In this document: piece by piece, positions 60,639 through 64,000 of the stretch
Position numbering within the stretch: the first letter of the stretch is position 1
How the letters are laid out: every line of letters begins with the position of its first letter
Source of the DNA: Nocardioides luteus
GTDB lineage: Bacteria; Actinomycetota; Actinomycetes; Propionibacteriales; Nocardioidaceae
Reading direction: 5' to 3'
NCBI RefSeq assembly: GCF_000960475.2
Contig: NZ_JZDQ02000019.1
Location: 50,443 to 114,442 of the forward strand
DNA length: 64,000 bases
Position numbers and translations under genes: made by a program
Notes under the pieces: model-generated
The model's database searches: none
What the model saw: the letters and a program-made list of their open reading frames with translations, nothing else
What the model was told of the DNA's origin: nothing

Positions 60639-62519
60639 ATGTCCGACTTCATCAGCGGCATCTTCAACCGCCACAAGAACGAGCAGCCAAAGGCCGGGGA
60701 GGGAGAGGCGACCGACGTCTCCGCCCCTGTCTTCGGTGAGAACCCGGCCACCGCCGAGGTCCCCGCCCCGACCACCGCGTTCGTCACCGACTCCGGCATC
60801 GGTGAGGCCGTGCAGCCTGTCGGCGAGGCTGTCGCCGAGCCCGTCGCGGCGCCTGTCGCGGAGCCCTTCATCGAGCCCCTTGCCGAGCCCGTCGCGGAGC
60901 CCGTCGCCGAGACTGCGGTCATCGATCCGCTCTCCGACCCGGAGCACGTCGTCACCGACTCCGAGGAGACCCCGGCCGCCGACGTGGCCGAGCTCGCCGC
61001 CGAGGACACCGAGGTGTCAGCCGAGGTCGTCGGCGAGGTCGCCGAGGCCGAGGCCGTCGAGGTCGCTGAGCCTGTCGAGGTTGCTGAGCCCGTCGAGCCC
61101 GTCGAGGCCGACGGCGAGGTCGCGGCCGACACGGTCGAGACCGAGGGCACGTACGAGGCGCCGCTCGAGGGCGCCGACGCCGAAGCCCCCACCGCCGAGA
61201 CCACCGACGAGGTCGAGGAGCCCGTCGAGGAGACCGTCGAGGAGACCGTTGTCGACGAGGCGCCGGTCGAGGCCGAGGTCGTCGACACCGCCGCTGACGA
61301 GGTGACCGTGGCCGAGGTCGACGCCGAGGACACCTTCGTGCCGGCCGACGTGATCGAGACGGGCGAGGAGAGCGTCGTCGAGTCCGGGGGTGACACGCTG
61401 ACCGAGGAGGTCGCTGCCGAAGAGGCGACCGAGGTCGAGGACACCGCGGTGACCGTGGAGGACGGTGAGGTGTCCGAGGTCGAGGTCGTGGAGACCGTCG
61501 ACTCGGAGGAGGTGGCCGGATCGGTCGAGCCGGACGCCGAGGCGACCGAGGAGGCCGTCCGTGACGTCGAGGACGAGGTGACCGAGGCCGATGCCAAGGA
61601 CGCCTTCGAGCCGGTCGAGGCCGACACCGAGGAGCCGGTCGTCGCGCCCGAGGCCGAGGTGGTCGACGAGGAGGTCGCCGTCGAGGCGCCGGTCGAGACC
61701 GAGGATGTCCTCGCGGCTCCCGAGTCGGGTGAGGCGACCGAGGTCGAGGTCGTCGCCGAGGAGGCCGACGCGACGGTCGAGGCTGCCGAGGAGGCCGGTG
61801 AGGGAGAGGTCGCTGAGGACGAGGCTGCTGAGGAGGTCGCTGCTGAGGTGACTGAGCCGGTCGAGGCCGAGACCGCCGACGCTGTCGAGGACGAGGCCCC
61901 GGAGACCGAGGACGTCTTCGTGGCTCCCGAGACCGGTGAGGCGACCGAGGTGGAGGTCGACGCAGAGGACGTCGAGGCGACCGTGGAGGCTGCTGACGAG
62001 GCTGCTGACGAGACCGCCGACGAGACCGCCGAGGTGACCGACGAGGTCGAGACGGCCGCGGAGCCGACCGGTGTTGTCGAGGAGCCCGTCGCAGAGACCG
62101 AGGTCGTCGAGGAGCCCGCCGCCGTCGAGGAGATCGTGTCCGAGGCGCCCGCGCCCGGTTTCGCGCCGGAGCCGGTCGTCGAGCCGGAGCCGACCGCCGA
62201 CTCGACGCTGACCGGTGTGCTGCGCGCTGCTCGCGAGGAGCGCGGCAAGTCGACGGTGAGCGAGGGCCTCGTCGAGCGCCTGGTCCACCACATCGTGGCC
62301 AAGATCGACGGCGTGCACGCCATCGACGACGAGGGCACCGTGGTCGACATCGTCGCCGACGTCGCCACCATCACGGTCTCCTACGTGATCGAGTACGGCA
62401 CCCCGGTCAAGGCCAACGCCGTCGCCATCCGCACCCAGGTGATCGAGGCGGTCGAGGACTACTTCGACATCGACGTCGAGGCCGTGGACGTCAACGTGAG
62501 CGACTTCCATATCGCCTGA
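60639..62519 (+). CDS. large acidic repeat protein with C-terminal Asp23/Gls24 domain
   Basis: A 626-residue protein. Residues 1-20 are mildly basic (SDFISGIFNRHKNEQPK); residues about 40-545 consist almost only of Val, Glu, Ala, Asp, Thr and Pro, in degenerate repeats such as VxEPVAEPV and two longer copies of EDVxxAPExGEATEVEV (near 61704 and 61911). The last 90 residues form an Asp23/Gls24-like domain (VERLVHHIVAKIDGVHAIDD, VIEYGTPVKANAVAIRTQVIEAVEDYF, IDVEAVDVNVSDFHIA). AAGGA lies 9-10 nt before the ATG at 60639; a longer frame to 60516 is unlikely. A perfect hairpin follows. Confidence 0.85.
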   Translation: MSDFISGIFNRHKNEQPKAGEGEATDVSAPVFGENPATAEVPAPTTAFVTDSGIGEAVQPVGEAVAEPVAAPVAEPFIEPLAEPVAEPVAETAVIDPLSDPEHVVTDSEETPAADVAELAAEDTEVSAEVVGEVAEAEAVEVAEPVEVAEPVEPVEADGEVAADTVETEGTYEAPLEGADAEAPTAETTDEVEEPVEETVEETVVDEAPVEAEVVDTAADEVTVAEVDAEDTFVPADVIETGEESVVESGGDTLTEEVAAEEATEVEDTAVTVEDGEVSEVEVVETVDSEEVAGSVEPDAEATEEAVRDVEDEVTEADAKDAFEPVEADTEEPVVAPEAEVVDEEVAVEAPVETEDVLAAPESGEATEVEVVAEEADATVEAAEEAGEGEVAEDEAAEEVAAEVTEPVEAETADAVEDEAPETEDVFVAPETGEATEVEVDAEDVEATVEAADEAADETADETAEVTDEVETAAEPTGVVEEPVAETEVVEEPAAVEEIVSEAPAPGFAPEPVVEPEPTADSTLTGVLRAAREERGKSTVSEGLVERLVHHIVAKIDGVHAIDDEGTVVDIVADVATITVSYVIEYGTPVKANAVAIRTQVIEAVEDYFDIDVEAVDVNVSDFHIA

Positions 62520-62527
62520 TCCTGACG

Positions 62528-62574
62528 ACGGCGCCTCGGCCCGGGTGAGCGAATCATCCGGGCCGAGGCGCCGT
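62528..62574. terminator. perfect 17-bp hairpin terminator
   Basis: ACGGCGCCTCGGCCCGG (62528-62544) is exactly inverted at 62558-62574 with a 13-nt loop, between the acidic Gls24 gene and the convergent kinase-like gene. Confidence 0.8.
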
Positions 62575-62579
62575 AGTCG

Positions 62580-63263
62580 CTACTGAACGCGCCTGCGGAC
62601 ATCGGCTCTTTCGAGGCCTGCGGCGATCGCGCGCATCTCCTCGTCCTGGCGCCCGCCCGTCGTGGCGAGCGGGATCTCGGCGATGAACCGCCGCTCGCTC
62701 TCCGGGATCCGCGCCGCCACGAGGTCAGGGTCCGTCGCCGCTGTTCCGTACAGTCGCGGCCCGTCCAGCGCGAACACGTCCATCATCACCAGCCGGCCGT
62801 CCGCCGTGCGCATCACGTTGGTCGGGTTGAAATCGAGTGGTCCTGGCCAGGGCTGCTCCCGCCGCAGCCGGTCGTGGATCCGGAGCGCCACCTCGAGGAC
62901 GCCGCCGTCGGACTCCCGGATCGTCCGCGCGAAACTGACCGCCTCGTCCTCGGGAACGGGCTCGAGCAGCTCGAGGACCTGCAGGTCCCCGCCACCCGCG
63001 AGCCTGCGATGGCCGAACAGCGCCGGCACCTGACCGGTAGGAGCCGCCTCGCGGTAGAAGGCGGTGTTGTACGTCCCCGCCGGATCGAACGGGCTGATCC
63101 GGGCCGCCGCGCGGCCGTCCGGCGAGCTCAGCGCGATCGCCCAGTCGCCCGCCCCGCATCGCACCCATCCGGCGTCGACGAGCGCGACCTCCGCGTCCCT
63201 GTGGTCGGCGTCCGGGCCGATCAGCGCCAGGCTGTCGTCGTTCGAACCGGCCTGTGTGGTCAT
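62580..63263 (-). CDS. kinase-like (APH/protein-kinase-fold) hypothetical protein
   Basis: A 227-residue soluble protein. LDFNPTNVMRTADGRLVMMDVFALDGP near residue 143 resembles the catalytic loop plus metal Asp (D-x-x-x-x-N, then x-x-D) of aminoglycoside phosphotransferase-type kinases, and LEVALRIHDRLRREQPWP precedes it as a helix. The N-lobe is short and its nucleotide-binding Lys is not obvious, so it may be a minimal or inactive kinase. ATG at 63263 assumed. Convergent with the acidic Gls24 gene. Confidence 0.6.
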   Translation of the reverse strand: MTTQAGSNDDSLALIGPDADHRDAEVALVDAGWVRCGAGDWAIALSSPDGRAAARISPFDPAGTYNTAFYREAAPTGQVPALFGHRRLAGGGDLQVLELLEPVPEDEAVSFARTIRESDGGVLEVALRIHDRLRREQPWPGPLDFNPTNVMRTADGRLVMMDVFALDGPRLYGTAATDPDLVAARIPESERRFIAEIPLATTGGRQDEEMRAIAAGLERADVRRRVQ

Positions 63264-63385
63264 CGGGGTCGACTCTAGTGACTACCGTTTCTCCGCCGCC
63301 GTCGATTTTCTCGGGACCCGGCATCGGGTGCCATGAGAGAATGACGGCAGGCCTCGGAGCGCATCGCACTCCGAGGCTTTCGCTT

Positions 63386-63916
63386 ATGACGACACTTCAC
63401 ACCTCTCTCGACGACATTCCGGCCCCGGTGATCGCCCGCCTTGCGCGGCCCGAGGACCATCCGGCCCTCCGCCATCTGTGGCTTCTGTTCCGCCACGACA
63501 TGTCGGGCTTCAGCTCCACCCTCCCGTTCGCCGACGGCACCTTCCGCTCCGAGAGACTCGACGCGGCGCTCCGCTCCGATCCCGGCTGGCGGGCCTGGAT
63601 CCTGACCGCCGGCGCCCATCCGATCGGGTTCGCGCTCGTCCGCGACGCCGACCAGCCCGTACGTGTCCTGAACAGCTTCTTCGTCGTCGCCGGCGCCCGC
63701 CGGGGCGGGCTCGGGCTCCAGTTCGCGCGGGCCGTCGTCTCTGAGGCGCCGGGGGAGTGGAGGGTCGCCTATCAGGATCGGAATCGTGCTGCTGCGCTGT
63801 TTTGGGAGCGGGTCACGGCTGGGTGTGATCGGGCGTGGTCTGAGAGGGTGGGGAGTGGTGGGGTTCGGGATGTGTGGATCTCGTTTTCTGTGGACGTCGG
63901 GGGTTCGGCTCGTTGA
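63386..63916 (+). CDS. GNAT-family N-acetyltransferase
   Basis: A 176-residue GNAT protein. IARLARPEDHPALRHLWLLFRHDMSGF starts the fold, GFALVRDADQPVRVLNSFFVVAGARRGGLGLQFARAVV is strand 4 plus the acetyl-CoA loop (R-R-G-G-L-G), and YQDRNRAAALFWERV is the C-terminal N-x-x-A-x-x-F-W motif. It resembles RimJ-like enzymes. ATG at 63386 (GAGG 9 nt upstream) or 63341. The last 40 codons change to T- and G-ending codons, unlike the rest of the gene. Confidence 0.82.
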   Translation: MTTLHTSLDDIPAPVIARLARPEDHPALRHLWLLFRHDMSGFSSTLPFADGTFRSERLDAALRSDPGWRAWILTAGAHPIGFALVRDADQPVRVLNSFFVVAGARRGGLGLQFARAVVSEAPGEWRVAYQDRNRAAALFWERVTAGCDRAWSERVGSGGVRDVWISFSVDVGGSAR

Positions 63917-64000
63917 TCGAGCCGCCGGAGTTGCTGGGCGGAGGCGTGTCGAGACCACCCTTGAGGAACCTCGGTTGGCGACTGTGGCTTCGGGTCAGGG
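63917..64000. other. intergenic tail with repeat-like sequence
   Basis: No gene is seen. Read on the minus strand, GGTGGTCTCGACACGCCTCC (63957-63938) resembles, from memory, short GC-rich palindromic elements scattered through actinobacterial genomes; only one copy is present here, so it is a suggestion only. Confidence 0.2.

Noticed and set aside
60557..62374. A 605-codon Ser/Thr-rich minus-strand open frame opposite the acidic Gls24 gene
   Set aside because: It is the antisense of GAG/GTC-type repeats, has no start signal and no domain; the plus strand has a ribosome binding site and an Asp23 domain.

Overview
The window is chromosomal DNA from a high-GC Gram-positive bacterium (Actinomycetota). 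The evidence is G/C-ending third codon positions in nearly every gene, many GTG starts, a multigene Asp23/Gls24 operon, ergothioneine genes, a bacterial class A RNase P RNA, and at least eleven genes whose start codon sits 6-9 nt after a TANNNT hexamer with no ribosome binding site (leaderless mRNAs). Gene content (alpha-E/ATP-grasp/transglutaminase operon, panB-nadE-glnA2-glnE neighbourhood, DUF1918, DUF6153) fits a Nocardioidaceae-like organism, but the genus is an inference.

Layout. 1-3340 (minus): the left edge cuts through a probable Qat anti-phage defence operon: qatA (KAP ATPase), qatB and the first two thirds of qatC (QueC-like); qatD (TatD nuclease) would lie outside the window. It is visibly less GC-rich than its surroundings, and a truncated-looking 48-codon ORF lies at its border. 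3.5-14.7 kb: a mixed accessory region of small enzyme and regulator pairs (CMD-family protein, alpha/beta hydrolases, imine-reductase-like enzyme with HxlR regulator, hydrolase with TetR regulator, short-chain dehydrogenase with XRE regulator, peptide transporter, sortase-anchored surface protein), plus one gene broken by an in-frame TGA.

15-21.3 kb: GtrA and LRAT-like proteins, a trypsin-like protease facing a small stand-alone copy of its N-terminal domain, then an ECF sigma factor with an Asp23-like gene diverging from a six-gene Asp23/Gls24 envelope-stress operon. A second, very different Asp23/Gls24 protein with a 500-residue acidic repeat region lies at 60.6 kb. 21.3-24.1 kb: ergothioneine genes egtB-(egtC-like)-egtD; EgtB looks like the cysteine-using type, there is no egtA, and the egtC slot is degenerate. 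24.3-29.1 kb: ABC exporter, a probable copper-linked lipoprotein set (BNR lipoprotein, DUF305, DUF6153) and rnpB.

29.1-36.3 kb: TPR protein, pterin dehydratase, the alpha-E operon whose transglutaminase-like member has no cysteine at all, a sugar dehydrogenase lipoprotein, a channel protein with a non-canonical filter and an AbiEi/DUF559-like protein. 36.3-48.6 kb: core metabolism (panB, galE, nadE, glnA2, a glutamine amidotransferase, glnE) and a SatD/membrane-protein pair with a palindromic operator. 48.6-64 kb: MHYT sensor, polyamine-synthase-like protein, YbaK-type deacylase, cold-shock protein, GH13 glucosidase, a catabolic cluster (GntR, AEC transporter | MFS transporter, D-2-hydroxyacid dehydrogenase, AtuA, DUF4387) around strong palindromes, an SGNH hydrolase, the acidic Gls24 protein, a kinase-like protein and a GNAT acetyltransferase.

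No tRNA, rRNA, insertion sequence or CRISPR array was recognised. Several convergent gene pairs are separated by perfect GC-rich hairpins.
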